Assembly: GCF_900258045.1 (NCBI RefSeq) | Contig: NZ_OGVD01000004.1 | Location: 1,116,001-1,180,000, forward strand | DNA length: 64,000 nt | Direction of reading: 5' to 3' | From: Sphingorhabdus sp. EL138 | GTDB taxonomy: Bacteria; Pseudomonadota; Alphaproteobacteria; Sphingomonadales; Sphingomonadaceae | In this document: positions 38,162 to 48,248 of the stretch, one piece after another | How the letters are laid out: every line of letters begins with the position of its first letter | Position numbering within the stretch: position 1 is the stretch's first letter | Made by a program: the position numbers and the translations under genes | The notes under the pieces: model-generated | Seen by the model: only the letters and a program-made list of their open reading frames with translations | The model's database searches: none | Told to the model about the DNA's origin: nothing

Positions 38162-39544
38162 GTGACAGGCTCCATACTCTTCATGCTGATCATTGTCCTT
38201 GGTGGCATTGCGTGGTTTTTTGGCCGCGTCAAAGCCAGCCGTTTTTCAGCTGACAACAAAAAAAGGGGAGCTGTACACTCACTCCCCAATTATCATGGTT
38301 GGTATGTCGCCCTTTGGGCTATCGGCCCTGCCCTTTTATTTCTTATGATCTGGAACACGGCTAGCCCGGCGCTCATCACCGATGCGGCGTTGACCAGCCC
38401 AGCGGCAGAACAACTCCCACAAGATCCTTTCGCGCGAGGCGCCATATTAGCGGAAGCGCGCTCCATCGCATCGGGGCAACAGGTTCAAGCCTTTAACCCT
38501 CTCTCTCAATCCATGGTTGAACCTTATCGGACCGCAATATCCTATTATCGGACACTCGGGATGGTTGCTGCGCTCTTGTTGGTGTTTGCCTGCGGTGCTT
38601 TCGGATGGCTTAGGCTAAAGCCGGAACTCAGGGCACGTACAAAGATTGAACGCGCAACCATGCTGCTGCTGCTTTTTGCATCGCTCATCGCCACCATTAC
38701 CACCATAGGTATATTTGTATCATTGATCTTTGAATCGGCACGATTCTTTTCGATGGTATCTCCCATCGACTTTTTATTCGGAACCGAATGGAATCCCAAG
38801 GCCGTCGCAGGGCCACGGGGCGAGACTGGATTCGGTGCAATTCCTCTATTTTGGGGCACTGTGTTTATCGGCGCTATCATTGCGATGATAGTTGCCATCC
38901 CGCTGGGTTTGATGAGCGCAATCTATCTCACCCAATATGCACCACCTAACTTTCGCGCATGGATGAAACCGATTTTGGAGGTACTCGCTGGCGTTCCGAC
39001 GGTTGTTTATGGCTATTTTGCAGCTTTGACTGTTGCACCGGCCCTGAGGGATTTTGCGGTTTCCATCGGAATTAGCGGAGCCTCTTCAGAATCCGCACTG
39101 GCTGCTGGTGTAGTTATGGGCATCATGATCATCCCCTTTGTTTCCTCTATGGCTGATGATAGTATTGCCGCGGTTCCCAGTGCGATGCGTGATGGATCGC
39201 TCGCCATGGGCGCGACAAAGAGTGAAACCATAAAAAAGGTTCTCATTCCGGCCGCTTTACCGGGCGTGGTCGGCGGCGTTTTGCTCGCCGTAAGTCGTGC
39301 CATTGGTGAAACGATGATTGTTGTTATGGCTGCAGGTCTCGCTGCAAATATGACCGCCAATCCGTTTTCTAGTGTAACAACTGTAACGACCCAGATCGTC
39401 AAGCTGCTGACCGGTGATCAGGAATTTGACAGCCCCAAAACTCTGGCGGCCTTTGCACTCGGACTGGTGCTGTTCATAGTGACCCTTCTGCTCAACCTTA
39501 TCGCACTTAGAGTCGTTAAAAAATATCGGGAAGCTTATGAATAG
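38162..39544 (+). CDS. pstC: phosphate ABC transporter permease PstC
   Basis: 460 aa, starting with GTG. The C-terminal 290 residues are the standard permease domain (GVPTVVYGYF, and the EAA-like loop GATKSETIKKVLIPAALPGV). The N-terminal 170 residues add two membrane segments and a periplasmic region, the DUF3708-type extension usual in alphaproteobacteria. Its end overlaps pstA by eight bases. Confidence 0.95.
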   Translation: MTGSILFMLIIVLGGIAWFFGRVKASRFSADNKKRGAVHSLPNYHGWYVALWAIGPALLFLMIWNTASPALITDAALTSPAAEQLPQDPFARGAILAEARSIASGQQVQAFNPLSQSMVEPYRTAISYYRTLGMVAALLLVFACGAFGWLRLKPELRARTKIERATMLLLLFASLIATITTIGIFVSLIFESARFFSMVSPIDFLFGTEWNPKAVAGPRGETGFGAIPLFWGTVFIGAIIAMIVAIPLGLMSAIYLTQYAPPNFRAWMKPILEVLAGVPTVVYGYFAALTVAPALRDFAVSIGISGASSESALAAGVVMGIMIIPFVSSMADDSIAAVPSAMRDGSLAMGATKSETIKKVLIPAALPGVVGGVLLAVSRAIGETMIVVMAAGLAANMTANPFSSVTTVTTQIVKLLTGDQEFDSPKTLAAFALGLVLFIVTLLLNLIALRVVKKYREAYE

Positions 39545-40805
39545 CAACGCGACCTTTGTGGAAGAACGCAATCCCACCGATTGGCAGAGCGATGCAATGC
39601 AACAGCGCATTCGCAGGCGTTATGCCGCCGAACGACGGTTCAAGGCATTGGGTATCGGTGCGATCATATTGTCAGCCGGTTTTCTGGCGTTTCTGATGAT
39701 CGTGATGGTCGGAAACGGCCTACGCGGCTTTACGCAAACCGAGTTACCGGTAGAGATTGACTTTCCTGCCATGACCGGAGGCGCGTCTGCCGACCAGTTT
39801 GAAGGAGCAAATGGCCCGGCCAATCTCAGGACATTGGGTGTTCAGGATATTGTAAACACCAGTGTTCAAATTCAATATGGCGAAGAAGGCAGCGAATTGT
39901 TCTCAGCCGGCGGGTGGCAGGCCGTCAATCAAGAGATACTGAAAAACCCCCAGATTGTAGAAACAAAAACGACGCTATACCTGCCGGTCGAATCAGAAAT
40001 TGATGTCGCGTTTAAAGGAAGTGGCAGCGAGACTGCGGAAGACATGGTTGCCGAGTTGAAAGACCAGTTGAGCACTGGATTTAACTGGAATTTCTTGACC
40101 AATTCTGACGCGACTGACCCGATGCAAGTCGGGATATGGGGGGCGCTGAAAGGTTCATTGATAACAATGTTCATCACATTGCTCATCGCCTTCCCGATAG
40201 GTGTACTTTCTGCCCTTTATCTTGAAGAATATGCGCCAAAAAACCGTTTCACCGACTTGATTGAGGTTTCCATCAACAATCTTGCTGCCGTTCCATCGAT
40301 TATCTTTGGTTTGCTTGGTTTGGCTGTATTCCTCAATCTCTTTGGTTTGCCGCGATCCGCTGCACTGGTAGGGGGGCTAACGCTGGCTCTTATGACCATG
40401 CCGGTAATCGTGATATCCGGGCGCAATGCCGTCAAAGCCGTACCTCCATCTATTCGTGAGGCGGCTTTGGGCATAGGGGCCAGCCAAATGCAGGTTGTCT
40501 TTCATCATGTTCTACCGCTCGCCCTGCCCGGCATCCTGACAGGTACGATTATTGGCATGGCCCGGGCCTTGGGCGAAACCGCGCCTTTACTGATGATTGG
40601 TATGCGCGCCTTTATCGCTACACCACCGGGCGGTATTGTTGAACCTGCCACCGTTCTACCGGTGCAAATTTTCCTTTGGTCGGATGAGGTAAATCGCGGC
40701 TTTGTCGAAAAAACCTCGGCGGCAATTATTGTGCTGCTACTGTTCCTTCTCACAATGAACGCTCTTGCGATATATCTACGCAATCGTTTTGAAACCCGCT
40801 GGTAG
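39537..40805 (+). CDS. pstA: phosphate ABC transporter permease PstA
   Basis: 422 aa. The N-terminal DUF3333-type domain (one membrane helix plus about 140 periplasmic residues) precedes the permease domain with [15 protein letters not shown] and the loop [20 protein letters not shown], which contacts PstB. Starts inside the end of pstC. Confidence 0.95.
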   Translation: MNSNATFVEERNPTDWQSDAMQQRIRRRYAAERRFKALGIGAIILSAGFLAFLMIVMVGNGLRGFTQTELPVEIDFPAMTGGASADQFEGANGPANLRTLGVQDIVNTSVQIQYGEEGSELFSAGGWQAVNQEILKNPQIVETKTTLYLPVESEIDVAFKGSGSETAEDMVAELKDQLSTGFNWNFLTNSDATDPMQVGIWGALKGSLITMFITLLIAFPIGVLSALYLEEYAPKNRFTDLIEVSINNLAAVPSIIFGLLGLAVFLNLFGLPRSAALVGGLTLALMTMPVIVISGRNAVKAVPPSIREAALGIGASQMQVVFHHVLPLALPGILTGTIIGMARALGETAPLLMIGMRAFIATPPGGIVEPATVLPVQIFLWSDEVNRGFVEKTSAAIIVLLLFLLTMNALAIYLRNRFETRW

Positions 40806-40813
40806 ATCGTGAT

Positions 40814-41656
40814 ATGACAGAATTATTAGACAGTACCAGTTCCAGTGAAAGTCCAATCATGACAGAGACCACAGCTTCCGCCATTTCTGCTGGCGATGGA
40901 CCATTGAAAATGACAACCCGCAATGTGGATGTTTTTTATGGTGAGAAACAAGCGATCAAAGATGTGTCCATTGATGTTACTATGGACAACGTCACTGCAT
41001 TCATTGGCCCTTCCGGTTGCGGGAAATCTACCTTTCTGCGCTGCCTGAACCGGATGAATGACACTATTCCCATTGCTAGGGTGACCGGCGACATTACCTT
41101 GGAAGGCGAGGATATTTACGCCCCGAAGATGGATGTCGTGCAACTGCGAGCACGGGTCGGGATGGTTTTTCAAAAGCCCAATCCATTTCCCAAGTCAATT
41201 TATGACAATATCGCTTATGGCCCCCGTATTCACGGGCTTGCCAGCAGCAAAGATGAGCTCGACAATATTGTCGAAACGTCGCTGCAGAGGGCGGGTCTTT
41301 GGGGTGAGGTGCAAGATCGGTTACAGGACAGCGGAACCGCCCTGTCCGGCGGTCAACAACAAAGGCTGTGTATCGCCCGTGCCATCGCAGTTGACCCCGA
41401 AGTAATCTTGATGGACGAGCCTTGTTCAGCGCTTGACCCCATCGCAACGGCGAAGATTGAGGAACTGATCCACGAACTGCGTGGGAAATATGCTATCGTA
41501 ATCGTGACACATAATATGCAGCAAGCTGCCCGGGTGTCGCAACGTACCGCCTTCTTCCATTTGGGAACTTTGGTGGAATATGGCGTAACGTCCGACATAT
41601 TCACTAATCCTACGGAAGAGAAAACGCGGGACTATATTACCGGACGCTACGGCTAA
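40814..41656 (+). CDS. pstB: phosphate ABC transporter ATPase PstB
   Basis: 280 aa. Walker [10 protein letters not shown], signature LSGGQQQRL, Walker [14 protein letters not shown] and the switch histidine in VTHNMQQA. The first 30 residues are Ser/Thr-rich; a second ATG at 40859 may be the actual start. Supplies energy for PstCA and takes part in PhoR signalling. Confidence 0.97.
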   Translation: MTELLDSTSSSESPIMTETTASAISAGDGPLKMTTRNVDVFYGEKQAIKDVSIDVTMDNVTAFIGPSGCGKSTFLRCLNRMNDTIPIARVTGDITLEGEDIYAPKMDVVQLRARVGMVFQKPNPFPKSIYDNIAYGPRIHGLASSKDELDNIVETSLQRAGLWGEVQDRLQDSGTALSGGQQQRLCIARAIAVDPEVILMDEPCSALDPIATAKIEELIHELRGKYAIVIVTHNMQQAARVSQRTAFFHLGTLVEYGVTSDIFTNPTEEKTRDYITGRYG

Positions 41657-41685
41657 GCGAACTGCAAAGGGAAGGAACCCCAAAA

Positions 41686-42411
41686 ATGCCAAATAGCGGC
41701 ACAGAACATACCGTTAAAGCTTTTGACACCGACATAAATGAGCTGCGCGGCATGGTTGCAGAAATTGGTGGTCGCAGCGAACAGGCGATTTCGAAGGCAA
41801 TGCGTGCCCTTGAAAAGCATGACCTGAAACTGGCTGAAGAAGTTGTTGCAGAAGACAAGTTGATCGATGACTTGGAAAAACGGATAGATGACCTCACTTT
41901 CCAGACAATTGCATTGCGTGCGCCAATGGCTGACGATTTGCGCGAGCTGATCGCTACGTTCAAAATATCAGGGGTTGTCGAACGCATTGGCGATTACGCC
42001 AAGAACATTGCGAAACGCGTTCCGGTTATCGCCAGTACCCATAAATTGGGTCCAGCTTCGTTGTTACCCTCCATGTCAAATGTGGCGTCGGAACTTGTGA
42101 GAGACTCTCTGGAAGCTTTTGCCAGGCGAGACGCCGATCTTGCTCTTGATGTTAGCGAGCGTGACCAGATTGTTGATGATTTTTATACGAGCATATTTCG
42201 CTCGGTTATCACTTACATGATCGAAAATCCAAAGGACATTGGGGAAGCAGCGCATCTGCTTTTCATCGCCAAAAATCTCGAACGTATCGGTGATCACGCA
42301 ACCAACGTTGCGGAAATGGTCTATTTTGCCGCCAAAGGTGAGCCGATGCCGGAACGTGATCGCGGTGAGAATCCCACCGATTTTATGGAAGAACCGACCA
42401 ACGGGAAATAG
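41686..42411 (+). CDS. phoU: phosphate signalling regulator PhoU
   Basis: 241 aa, two three-helix PhoU repeats each with the metal-binding E/D motif (for example VEDKLIDDLEKRIDD-like VAEDKLIDDLEKRI and SERDQIVDDFYTSIFR). Conveys PstSCAB state to PhoR and restrains uptake. AAGGGAAGGAA precedes the ATG. Confidence 0.95.
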   Translation: MPNSGTEHTVKAFDTDINELRGMVAEIGGRSEQAISKAMRALEKHDLKLAEEVVAEDKLIDDLEKRIDDLTFQTIALRAPMADDLRELIATFKISGVVERIGDYAKNIAKRVPVIASTHKLGPASLLPSMSNVASELVRDSLEAFARRDADLALDVSERDQIVDDFYTSIFRSVITYMIENPKDIGEAAHLLFIAKNLERIGDHATNVAEMVYFAAKGEPMPERDRGENPTDFMEEPTNGK

Positions 42412-42415
42412 CAAT

Positions 42416-43111
42416 ATGTCCAATGCGAGATTGTTACTGGTGGAAGATGATGCTGCACTGGCGGAACTGTTGTCATGGAACTTCAAAAAAGAAGAATATG
42501 ACGTCATTCATACCGCTGATGGTGAGGAAGCATTGCTGCTTGTGAAGGAGAATCGTCCCGATGTTATCTTGCTGGATTGGATGATCGAGAACCTCTCGGG
42601 TATCGAAGTTTGCCGCCGTCTCCGTCGTTCTCCGGAAACTGCCAATATTCCGATCATAATGCTAACCGCTCGTGGCGAAGAAGAAGATAAAATCCGCGGT
42701 CTGGAAACCGGTGCTGATGATTATATTACAAAACCGTTCAGCCCGCGCGAGTTGATAGCTCGGGTCAAAGCTGTATTGCGGCGGGTCCGTCCTGCACTGG
42801 CTGGGGAGAAACTCGCTTTTGGAGACCTGGAGATGGACACTGTGGGCCACAAGGTGAAACGTGATGGCGATACTATTCCTCTCGGCCCAACTGAATTTCG
42901 GTTGTTGCGCCATTTTCTGGAGCATCCCAACTGGGTGTTCTCGCGTGAGCGCTTGCTCGACAGTGTCTGGGGGCAAGACAGCGACATAGAGCTAAGGACC
43001 GTCGATGTTCATATTCGGCGTCTGCGCAAGGCGTTGAATGCAAACCAGCGTCCGGATATTATCCGAACAGTCCGGTCTGCCGGCTACGCTCTCGATACGG
43101 AAGCTGCCTAG
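42416..43111 (+). CDS. phoB: phosphate-regulon response regulator PhoB
   Basis: 231 aa from the ATG at 42416, five bases after phoU. Receiver domain with acidic pocket (LVEDDAALAELL), phospho-acceptor D in VILLDWM, and the KPF lysine motif. The C-terminal winged helix is OmpR-type (LGPTEFRLLRHFLEHP, VDVHIRRLRKAL). A longer open frame upstream lies within phoU. Last gene of the phosphate block. Confidence 0.97.
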   Translation: MSNARLLLVEDDAALAELLSWNFKKEEYDVIHTADGEEALLLVKENRPDVILLDWMIENLSGIEVCRRLRRSPETANIPIIMLTARGEEEDKIRGLETGADDYITKPFSPRELIARVKAVLRRVRPALAGEKLAFGDLEMDTVGHKVKRDGDTIPLGPTEFRLLRHFLEHPNWVFSRERLLDSVWGQDSDIELRTVDVHIRRLRKALNANQRPDIIRTVRSAGYALDTEAA

Positions 43112-43133
43112 TCTCGAGCGTTTCGTAATGAAC

Positions 43134-43166
43134 AAAAAAAAGGCCGGCTAATACCGGCCTTTTTTT
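43134..43166. terminator. bidirectional terminator between phoB and the porin gene
   Basis: The stem AGGCCGG/CCGGCCT (43141-43160) is flanked by seven A before and six T after, so it can stop transcription from both sides. Confidence 0.93.
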
Positions 43167-43187
43167 CATTTGCTCTGCTTGAGATTA

Positions 43188-44543
43188 CTAGAAAGAAATC
43201 TGCGCCCGCGCGCCGATCACATCGACGGAATAGTCATCCGGAGCTCCCGTTACGATGCCCAGCGCATTGCCGTATGATAGATGACCATAGTTCACCAGAA
43301 AACGAACATAATCAACCGGAGTCCAGATCAAAGATGCCATATAACCATCCTGCGTCCCTCCGATGATACCAGCATCAGTGAGATCAAGCCGGTCATAACG
43401 CACATTTACTTGCCAGGCGCCAGAACCACCAGAACCAACGGGATTGTTAACTTTCACGCCTTTGAAAACACCGCCCTTATATTCGCGCTTGTCATCGGTC
43501 AAAAACAGCCCGGCTTCCACCGAACCACCAAAGAAGGTGGGATTAGCCAGACCCGGCCGACTGACCCTCGCCCAGTGGGTTTCAGCAGCAGCGTGGAAAC
43601 GGCCGGAAATAACAGCTGCTTCTAAACCATAAGTCAGCTGTTCTTCCGCAGAGATGTTACCGGTGTTGATGAAACGCGTGTCAACACTGTGGATCAATGG
43701 CCGCTGACGATAACGGACTGAATCAATGGTATCTCCGAGGTCCGTCCAGTGAACAGAGCCACCCAGATGAAGTTGGGCATCACCAAGTTTTGGCGCAAAC
43801 ACCAGCCTGCCATCTAGGCTGATGCTGTCATTACCGTCACTCAGGTCATCAATATTGTCGGTAAATACACCGCCTTGCAGCAACAAATCACCGGTCTTGT
43901 AAGCTGCGGAAACACCGACCTTACGCTGAAAACCAAATGCGTCGGTAAAGGCAGAACGTTCAATAAAGCTGGTATCGTTGCTGCTCGATATTTCTTCCAA
44001 TGACTGGAAGTTATTATGCTGGCCAACCGTTACCGTTAGACCACCGCTTTTATAATCCAGATAGGCGTCGGTTAGTTCAACACCGTCTAAAAGATCAACC
44101 TCAAGCTTATAGCCGAAACCGCCAGGAATCTTGCCCTGCACGCCCAAGCGAACACGCCGTGCTTCGTTTGAGAAACCTTCGCCAGGAATATCAATTGTCG
44201 ATGGTACAGATGAAAGATTATTGAAATCGTAGAGAATACGACCGCGTGGTTTGAAACTCCAGCCGTCGTCTGTTTTGATTTCAGGCGCGCCTTTAAACTT
44301 GATACTGGTTTTCTCTTTGGTTTGAGCGACTTTTTCTACCGCAGCGACTTGCTTGCCTTGCTGTTGTTGTAAGGTTTCAACACTACCAAGCTGCGCGCGC
44401 AAGCTCACGACTTCTTGCTCAAGCTGATTAAGACGCTCCAATAGCGCTGCTGCTTCCTCGCTCGATATTTGCGCCGCAATAGCCTGGTTCGGCAAGAGTG
44501 CCAAGATCGCGGCACTTGTTACAAGAGTAGATTTCAAATTCAT
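43188..44543 (-). CDS. OprO/OprP-type phosphate-selective porin
   Basis: 451 aa from ATG 44543. Signal peptide ends near AIAAQ; a coiled coil follows (LLERLNQLEQEVVSLRAQLG), then a beta barrel with alternating pattern ending in aromatic F (GARAQISF), the outer-membrane sorting mark. The barrel matches the porin O/P family. Convergent with phoB across a shared terminator, and a Pho-box-like site lies 33 bases upstream, so phosphate control fits. Confidence 0.92.
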   Translation of the reverse strand: MNLKSTLVTSAAILALLPNQAIAAQISSEEAAALLERLNQLEQEVVSLRAQLGSVETLQQQQGKQVAAVEKVAQTKEKTSIKFKGAPEIKTDDGWSFKPRGRILYDFNNLSSVPSTIDIPGEGFSNEARRVRLGVQGKIPGGFGYKLEVDLLDGVELTDAYLDYKSGGLTVTVGQHNNFQSLEEISSSNDTSFIERSAFTDAFGFQRKVGVSAAYKTGDLLLQGGVFTDNIDDLSDGNDSISLDGRLVFAPKLGDAQLHLGGSVHWTDLGDTIDSVRYRQRPLIHSVDTRFINTGNISAEEQLTYGLEAAVISGRFHAAAETHWARVSRPGLANPTFFGGSVEAGLFLTDDKREYKGGVFKGVKVNNPVGSGGSGAWQVNVRYDRLDLTDAGIIGGTQDGYMASLIWTPVDYVRFLVNYGHLSYGNALGIVTGAPDDYSVDVIGARAQISF

Positions 44544-44575
44544 GTTCACAGAATCCCCAAACAATGTCTTGATTG

Positions 44576-44593
44576 ATGACGGCTCTATGATTT
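44576..44593 (-). promoter_or_regulatory. Pho-box-like site upstream of the porin gene
   Basis: On the minus strand AAATCAT, four bases, CCGTCAT: 4/7 and 6/7 to CTGTCAT at 7-4-7 spacing. One half is weak. It is judged with the porin's family and its position next to phoB. Confidence 0.5.
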
Positions 44594-44672
44594 TTAGGTT
44601 TCGGAAAAACGTCTTTTTTATTGCAGTTTTTTTACGAGCTGATCGTTTCCCAGTTTTCCGGGCGAAGGTGCC

Positions 44673-45029
44673 TTATTCTGGAACCAGTTTCATTAATTTG
44701 CGTTCCATTGGAGCAAGTACCCCGGCAAGCTCATGGCCGCGCTTTAGAATCTGCCCATGCTCGCCATGCAACGTCCACATACCTTGTTTATTGCGATCCG
44801 CCGGACGCTTCTCGATCCGCATTTGTGGTCGTTCCGATGTCCGTCGAAATGCAGCAAAAACGGCTGCATCCTTACCCATGTCCATCGCATAATCGCGCCA
44901 GTGACCTGCGGCGACCATTCGTCCGTAAAGATTGAGAATCCGTTCCATTTCTTTCCTTTCAAATCCTACCTGAACGGAGGACACTTTCCTGTTGGGAAAA
45001 GATGAAACGTTGGAATTTTCAGAGCGCAT
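44673..45029 (-). CDS. DUF2794 family protein
   Basis: 118 aa. Matches the alphaproteobacterial DUF2794 family: RILNLYGRMVAAGHWRDYAM, then FAAFRRTSERPQMRIEKRP and ILKRGHELAGVL. Function unknown. The ATG at 45029 overlaps the cysE stop as ATGA, so both are made from one message. Confidence 0.9.
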   Translation of the reverse strand: MRSENSNVSSFPNRKVSSVQVGFERKEMERILNLYGRMVAAGHWRDYAMDMGKDAAVFAAFRRTSERPQMRIEKRPADRNKQGMWTLHGEHGQILKRGHELAGVLAPMERKLMKLVPE

Positions 45030-45748
45030 CAGGCGCTATCTCTTTTGCTTTCCGATTTATCGTTCTGAGGCTTGTCACGGCCCTCTGCATAAGCGGCGAT
45101 CCGTTTTTGCAGCTGCTCCATTTCACATTGCAAGATTTCAAGCTTCTGCGTTGCGGGATCAAAAACCTCACTGCATGGAGTTCCATAGGGGGTGAATTCT
45201 TCCTGATATTGTTCTACTTGAACAAGCGTTGGACGAGCCCTAACACCCACCATCGTCGCACCCTCTGGTACGTCCTGCGTCACCACGGCATTGGCCCCGA
45301 TACGTGATCTTTTACCTACCGTAATGGGCCCTAATATCTGTGCGCCAGATCCTAAGATGGCATCATCCTCAATGGTTGGATGCCGCTTGCCACCGACACC
45401 GTTTGCCGGATTGGTCCCGCCAAGCGTCACGCATTGATAAATAGTAACATTGTCCCCGATTTCGGCGGTTTCACCAATTACCGAAAAACCGTGATCAATA
45501 AACAGGTGCCGGCCAATCTTGGCACCTGGATGAATATCAATAGCAGTAAAAAGGCGAGAAAAATGGTTCACAAAACGCGCAAAAAAGAAGAGTTCACCTT
45601 TGAAGAACCAATGCGCAATCCGGTGCAAACCCAACGCTAATACACCCGGATAAAGGAGCACTTCCCAGCGGGAGCGAGGAGCGGGGTCTCTCGCTTTTAT
45701 GGAGTCCAGATACTCACCAAGGTCCCGAAACATGTCTTCCTCCGACAA
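45029..45748 (-). CDS. cysE: serine O-acetyltransferase (EpsC-type CysE)
   Basis: First step of cysteine synthesis, acetylating serine. 239 aa. Left-handed hexapeptide helix (IDIHPGAKIGRHLFIDHG, then GETAEIGDNVTIYQ) with catalytic H in FIDHG and the loop GGTNPANGVGGKRHPTIED. The C-terminal 50 residues after the helix form a charged coiled tail (QKLEILQCEMEQLQKRIAAY). Upstream of DUF2794. Confidence 0.94.
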   Translation of the reverse strand: MSEEDMFRDLGEYLDSIKARDPAPRSRWEVLLYPGVLALGLHRIAHWFFKGELFFFARFVNHFSRLFTAIDIHPGAKIGRHLFIDHGFSVIGETAEIGDNVTIYQCVTLGGTNPANGVGGKRHPTIEDDAILGSGAQILGPITVGKRSRIGANAVVTQDVPEGATMVGVRARPTLVQVEQYQEEFTPYGTPCSEVFDPATQKLEILQCEMEQLQKRIAAYAEGRDKPQNDKSESKRDSA

Positions 45749-45885
45749 TTTACAAGTAGATAAGCTAAGGACCCCGATCGGATATTTCCAGTCCTTTCTT
45801 GCAACTCATTTAAAACGGGTCTTTTTGCACTCGTATTTATGATCATCTTGAATTATTGGGCAGCCATTCATCGAAGGGTCAAATC

Positions 45886-46809
45886 ATGTCAAACTACCTG
45901 CCGACACTGAAGCAGCTGCAATATCTGGTGGCACTGGAAGAGCATGGTCATTTTGGAAGGGCGGCGGAAGCTTGTTATGTTACCCAGTCGACCCTTTCAG
46001 CCGGCATTAAAGAACTGGAGACATTGCTTGATGTAATGCTGGTAGAACGGACACGCCGCGTGGTTCGCTTTACTGAACTTGGCAAGCAAATGGTGGAAAA
46101 ATCACACCGTATTTTGCGGGAAGCGGAAGAGCTTTCCGACATGGCGCGTTCCGCTGGCCAGCCACTGGTTGGTGATGTCCGAATGAGTGTAATTCCAACA
46201 ATTGCGCCATTTCTATTGCCCAAACTGCTCCCCAGATTGCGAAAAGAACGGCCGGAACTCAAACTCTATCTCAAGGAAGAAACCAGTCATTCGGCCTGTG
46301 ATTCACTCAATCACGGGCAAGTGGACTGTGTTCTGCTAGCCCTACCCTTTTCATGCGGTGATGTTGAATCGGAAACTCTATTCGATGATGAAATTTTTGT
46401 TGCTTTTCCAAAGGATGATCCTCGCGATCCGCCCAAAGTGATTGATCCAGCGATCATAGATGAAAATAGACTCTTGTTGCTGGAGGACGGCCATTGCCTG
46501 AAAGATCATGCTCTTGCCGCCTGTGATCGTCCGGAGCTCAGAGCATCCGCGCGTATGATGGGTACGTCACTTCATACCCTGGTTCAAATGGTCGATAACG
46601 GGTTGGGCCTGACTTTACTTCCAAAAATGGCCATCGATAGCGGAATTCTAACCCATACCGATATTTTGGCACGCCCGATCAAGTCGGATCGTGCATTTCG
46701 TGATATCGCTTTGGTATGGCGCAAAAACAGTCCTCGCAAAGAGGAATTCAAGCTTCTGGCGGAGATCATGCGCCAGAGTCAAAGCTGGGTTACAGAAAAA
46801 GCTGCCTAG
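45886..46809 (+). CDS. oxyR: hydrogen-peroxide sensor OxyR, LysR family
   Basis: 307 aa from ATG 45886. N-terminal winged helix (LPTLKQLQYLVALEEHGHFG, VTQSTLSAGIKELE). The redox pair is kept as C-X8-C (DGHCLKDHALAACD), matching C199/C208 of the E. coli protein. katG at 24.4 kb is a likely target. Its TAG stop overlaps the moaE stop in the palindrome CTAG. Confidence 0.94.
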   Translation: MSNYLPTLKQLQYLVALEEHGHFGRAAEACYVTQSTLSAGIKELETLLDVMLVERTRRVVRFTELGKQMVEKSHRILREAEELSDMARSAGQPLVGDVRMSVIPTIAPFLLPKLLPRLRKERPELKLYLKEETSHSACDSLNHGQVDCVLLALPFSCGDVESETLFDDEIFVAFPKDDPRDPPKVIDPAIIDENRLLLLEDGHCLKDHALAACDRPELRASARMMGTSLHTLVQMVDNGLGLTLLPKMAIDSGILTHTDILARPIKSDRAFRDIALVWRKNSPRKEEFKLLAEIMRQSQSWVTEKAA

Positions 46810-47249
46810 TTTTCCCAGCCTTTGGCGGCATCAAGGTCTGACTGACGTTCTTCGACCCAGCTCTCGCTGCCATCTTGTTCTATTTCTTTTTTCCAGAACG
46901 GCGCAACTGTCTTGAGCTGATCCATGATGTAGGAACAGGCTTCAATCGAAGCCTGACGGTGGTCGGAACAGGTGCATGCCAAAACAATCTGTTCACCAAC
47001 GCGTAAACGCCCTACCCTGTGGATGATAGTAATCCCGTGAAGATCCCACTTTTCTAGCGCTTCATCAGCAATTTTGCGTAGCGCCTTCTCGGTCATTGCA
47101 GGATAATGTTCAAGTTCCAGCGCATCAAGCGTGCCATCGCCTCGCACTTGTCCGACAAAGCTGGTCACGGCGCCACCACCGAGCGCAGACAGGTTTTTGA
47201 TTTCCGCACCGGCATCAAAATCACTTTCTATGACAGATACCTTGATCAT
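46806..47249 (-). CDS. moaE: molybdopterin synthase catalytic subunit
   Basis: 147 aa. Motifs GGGAVTSFVGQVR, LELEHYPAMTEK, HRVGRLRVGEQIV and the end PFWKKE. Adds sulfur from MoaD to precursor Z. Start overlaps the moaD stop by four bases. Confidence 0.95.
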   Translation of the reverse strand: MIKVSVIESDFDAGAEIKNLSALGGGAVTSFVGQVRGDGTLDALELEHYPAMTEKALRKIADEALEKWDLHGITIIHRVGRLRVGEQIVLACTCSDHRQASIEACSYIMDQLKTVAPFWKKEIEQDGSESWVEERQSDLDAAKGWEN

Positions 47250-47521
47250 CCGCCCGTTACCGGTGGAAATATCGCAAGTTCCTCGGCATCACGCAGTGAA
47301 GCATCCAGCCCGACAAAACCCTGATCCAAAGCGAAACGCAGCTTTCTAAGATCGGAAAATACATCACGATAGACTGGATCACAATTTTGCAGATGCTCGA
47401 TAAGTTGACCAACATTCTCCACAATTTCAGGAAGCTCCAATAGTTCCTGATCACGGCCAAGCCGCTCTTTTACCCATGAAAAATAGACAATGTTGATCTG
47501 GTTGGGCATTTCGTTGGTCAT
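47246..47521 (-). CDS. moaD: molybdopterin synthase sulfur carrier subunit
   Basis: 91 aa ubiquitin-like protein ending in the required Gly-Gly (FPPVTGG), which is thiocarboxylated. N-terminus INIVYFSWVKERLG is typical. It starts directly after pgsA and overlaps moaE. Confidence 0.94.
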   Translation of the reverse strand: MTNEMPNQINIVYFSWVKERLGRDQELLELPEIVENVGQLIEHLQNCDPVYRDVFSDLRKLRFALDQGFVGLDASLRDAEELAIFPPVTGG

Positions 47522-48073
47522 CTAATCCATATGCTTCAGACCAACCCGTAGATAGTCCCAGCCTGTAATGAGCGTCAATATCGCCGCAGCCCAAAGTGTC
47601 CATATGCCGACGGTAAGAATAAATCCAAACTGCGGTAATCCACCGGACAATATCAAAGCGCCAAGCGAAATGAGCTGAAATGTGGTTTTCCATTTGGCCA
47701 GCTGCGAAACCGGAACGCTGACTTGAAGTCCTGCCAGAAATTCACGCAATCCCGACACTGCAATTTCGCGAAGCAAGATGATAAGAGCTGCTATGACGTT
47801 ATAACCTTCTATGTCGCCGGTTGCGCAGAGGATAAGAATGACCGAAGCGACCATGATCTTATCGGCAATTGGGTCGAGAAAGATGCCCAGCTTGGACACT
47901 GTGCCCTGGGATCGTGCAAGATAGCCATCAAAATAATCCGTTATCGCCATCAACCCATACAATACCGTCGCCAGCAAATAGCCCAGTTTCCAATCCGGCC
48001 ACCATAGCAAACCGACCAGAAACGGCACCGTGAATATACGGGAAAGGGTCAAAATATTCGGTAGATTCAACAT
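47522..48073 (-). CDS. pgsA: CDP-diacylglycerol-glycerol-3-phosphate phosphatidyltransferase
   Basis: 183 aa from ATG 48073, whose product starts in the family way (MLNLPNILTLSRIF). The CDP-alcohol phosphotransferase motif D-x2-DG-x2-AR-x8-G-x3-D-x3-D is complete (DYFDGYLARSQG, then LDPIADK). Makes phosphatidylglycerol phosphate. An open frame continues upstream to 48373 but lacks family sequence and runs into the divergent MFS gene. Confidence 0.93.
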   Translation of the reverse strand: MLNLPNILTLSRIFTVPFLVGLLWWPDWKLGYLLATVLYGLMAITDYFDGYLARSQGTVSKLGIFLDPIADKIMVASVILILCATGDIEGYNVIAALIILLREIAVSGLREFLAGLQVSVPVSQLAKWKTTFQLISLGALILSGGLPQFGFILTVGIWTLWAAAILTLITGWDYLRVGLKHMD

Positions 48074-48248
48074 ATTGCCCGCTGCCATAACGAGGTTTGG
48101 CCAAAAGTTAAATCCTATCGTTGCGATCCCGGCATTGATGCGGAAATTTTCTCGCATCCAACGCCTTGCGCTATCGGGCAACATCGTTAGGGTAACGCCA
48201 AATCTATCCCCCTGTCTGACAATGCTCAACAACAGGAAAACTCCAAGA

